A stretch of DNA of 64,000 bases, taken from assembly GCF_011290685.1 (NCBI RefSeq), contig NZ_JAANYN010000016.1, positions 32,224 to 96,223 of the forward strand, in the 5' to 3' direction. Positions 63,226 to 64,000 of the stretch are shown here, one piece after another; position 1 is the stretch's first letter; the number at the start of each line of letters is the position of its first letter. The notes under the pieces were generated by a model, which saw only the letters and a program-made list of their open reading frames with translations, was not told the DNA's origin and searched no databases. Origin of the DNA: Cyclobacterium plantarum (GTDB lineage Bacteria; Bacteroidota; Bacteroidia; Cytophagales; Cyclobacteriaceae). Made by a program: the position numbers and the translations under genes.

Positions 63226-63923
63226 ACTAGGTGCAAAAATAGTAAATCCCCGGCGTTTTAATATGATTTGCTGATATTAATTGGAAGATAAGACCCCTTT
63301 CCAACCAGGGACAGGTTTAATGGTAGTATACTCCCTATTCGTTACTCATCCAAAATACTTAAATGCCATTTAAAGTTTAACAGAGAGGAAACCATGCAAG
63401 GAGTAGGTGCCCATAGATGGGACACCTTCTTTGAAGGCAATATTTTATTTTTTGCCCACTTCAATATAAAACCCTGTTCAGCCAGGAACCATTTTCTACA
63501 CACCTTATATGTCTTTATATCACTTATATGGTTCAAAAAAAGGGAACCATATAAGGAATAGAATAACATAGAAGTGGGTTTTTTTTGATTTTTTCTGTGT
63601 TAATCCGTGTAATCTGTGGTGGGAATTATGGTTTCACAACAGACAGGCACCAGATTTCCAAGGATTTCTCCTTGTCCCACCTAAACCTTATATTTCCTTA
63701 TATGTCTTATATGGTTCAAAAAATAAGGGACTAAAAAAGAGAACCATATAAGGAATAGAAGAACATAGAAGTGGGCTTTTTTTGTTTTTTTTCTGTGTTA
63801 ATCCGTGTAATCTGTGGTGGGAATATAGGATGCTCCACAGATAAACCCTGATTTCCACAGATTTTTTTTCTTGCCTAAACCTTATATTTCCTTATATGTC
63901 TTATATGGTTCAAAAAAAGGCAT
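63226..63923. repeat. Direct-repeat block between lepA and the rRNA operon
   Basis: No gene is seen. Two sequence units alternate. Unit A (CCTTATAT...CTTATATGGTTCAAAAA, about 38 bases) occurs at 63503, 63686 and 63880. Unit B (GAACCATATAAGGAATAGAA onward to TCTGTGGTGGGAAT, about 83 bases) occurs at 63544-63626 and 63741-63824. CTTATATGGTTC in A and GAACCATATAAG in B are inverse complements, so each A-B pair can form a hairpin. The spacing is about 183-197 bases. Confidence 0.8.
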
Positions 63924-63960
63924 AAAAAAAGCCCTTGTGGTATCAACCAAAGGGCTTTTG
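63924..63960 (-). terminator. rRNA-operon terminator
   Basis: On the minus strand AAAGCCCTTTGG / CCACAAGGGCTTT forms a strong hairpin followed by a T-run, about 10 bases after the end of the 5S rRNA. Confidence 0.88.
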
Positions 63961-63969
63961 AATAAATGA

Positions 63970-64000
63970 GGCGGCGACCTACTCTCCCGGGTGTAACCCC
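63970..64000 (-). rRNA. 5S ribosomal RNA, 3' end (partial)
   Basis: The reverse complement of this segment ends in GGGAGAGTAGGTCGCCGCC, the highly conserved 3' end of 5S rRNA in Bacteroidota. Only the last ~31 bases are in the window; the rest of the rRNA operon lies past position 64000. Confidence 0.85.

Noticed and set aside
63342..63569. 75-codon minus-strand frame near the end of the window
   Set aside because: Lies in the direct-repeat block and is AT-rich filler without protein features.
63503..63919. CRISPR array (regular repeats with spacers)
   Set aside because: Only two to three copies, units of 38 and 83 bases rather than 25-40 base repeats with unique spacers, inter-unit sequence is itself repeated, and no cas genes are nearby.

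Overview
The window looks like chromosome from a Bacteroidota bacterium of the order Cytophagales, most like the Cyclobacteriaceae (Cyclobacterium, Algoriphagus and Echinicola relatives). The signs are a SusC/SusD pair, a subtilase with a type IX secretion (T9SS) tail, many Cys-lipoproteins, genes without clear Shine-Dalgarno sites, and promoters of the TTTG-N19-TAnnTTTG form used by the Bacteroidota primary sigma factor. This placement is inference from gene content, not a database match.

Layout. 0.2-7.0 kb is an accessory-looking stretch: a propeller lipoprotein, a scar made of IS91 and IS66 remnants, a frameshifted Crp/Fnr regulator, then a cyclase / YdcZ-type transporter / GNAT / nitroreductase operon. 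7.0-7.7 kb holds REP-like palindromes. 7.7-13.7 kb carries, on the minus strand, the agmatine-to-putrescine pair aguA-aguB, an acyltransferase, and an exported sugar-oxidation pair (DUF1080 hydrolase plus Tat-signal Gfo/Idh/MocA dehydrogenase). 13.85-16.7 kb has the SRP RNA with a textbook promoter, an FSA/transaldolase, ftsE with a small partner, and small conserved genes. 16.7-25.2 kb has an SDR reductase, a LytS/LytTR-type two-component pair, an outer-membrane barrel, an M14-like deacylase, murB and a dCMP deaminase.

25.3-26.9 kb is a run of small genes: a stand-alone receiver, an unknown CxC protein, an extremely acidic 66-residue protein and a 48-residue membrane peptide. 26.9-37.8 kb is mostly housekeeping: POT transporter, cyclophilin, CNT nucleoside transporter, bifunctional nuclease, etfA/etfB, an MDR oxidoreductase, dnaB, a DnaQ-like exonuclease and a GNAT protein. 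37.8-40.6 kb is an unusual phosphorelay group in which one protein keeps the histidine domain but no ATPase, and another keeps the ATPase but has Asn where the histidine should be. 40.8-44.0 kb is a tripartite ABC export system, followed by Hsp20, a barrel fragment, a MATE transporter and a CBS/DUF294 protein.

48.2-48.7 kb is a tRNA cluster (Arg-UCU, Lys-UUU) with a strong promoter, one decayed tRNA copy and a direct repeat of the tRNA-Lys 3' end. 48.9-57.7 kb is a minus-strand group of a T9SS-sorted subtilase, a surface lipoprotein, SusD and SusC, next to a PorE-like OmpA protein. queE, folD and lepA follow. The last 0.75 kb contains long direct repeats, an rRNA terminator and the 3' end of a 5S rRNA on the minus strand, so an rRNA operon lies just beyond the window.

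The most interesting items are the complementary-defect kinase group, the acidic protein / mini membrane protein neighbourhood, the decayed tRNA locus, and the repeat block beside the rRNA operon. No CRISPR array, prophage or complete known defence system was seen.
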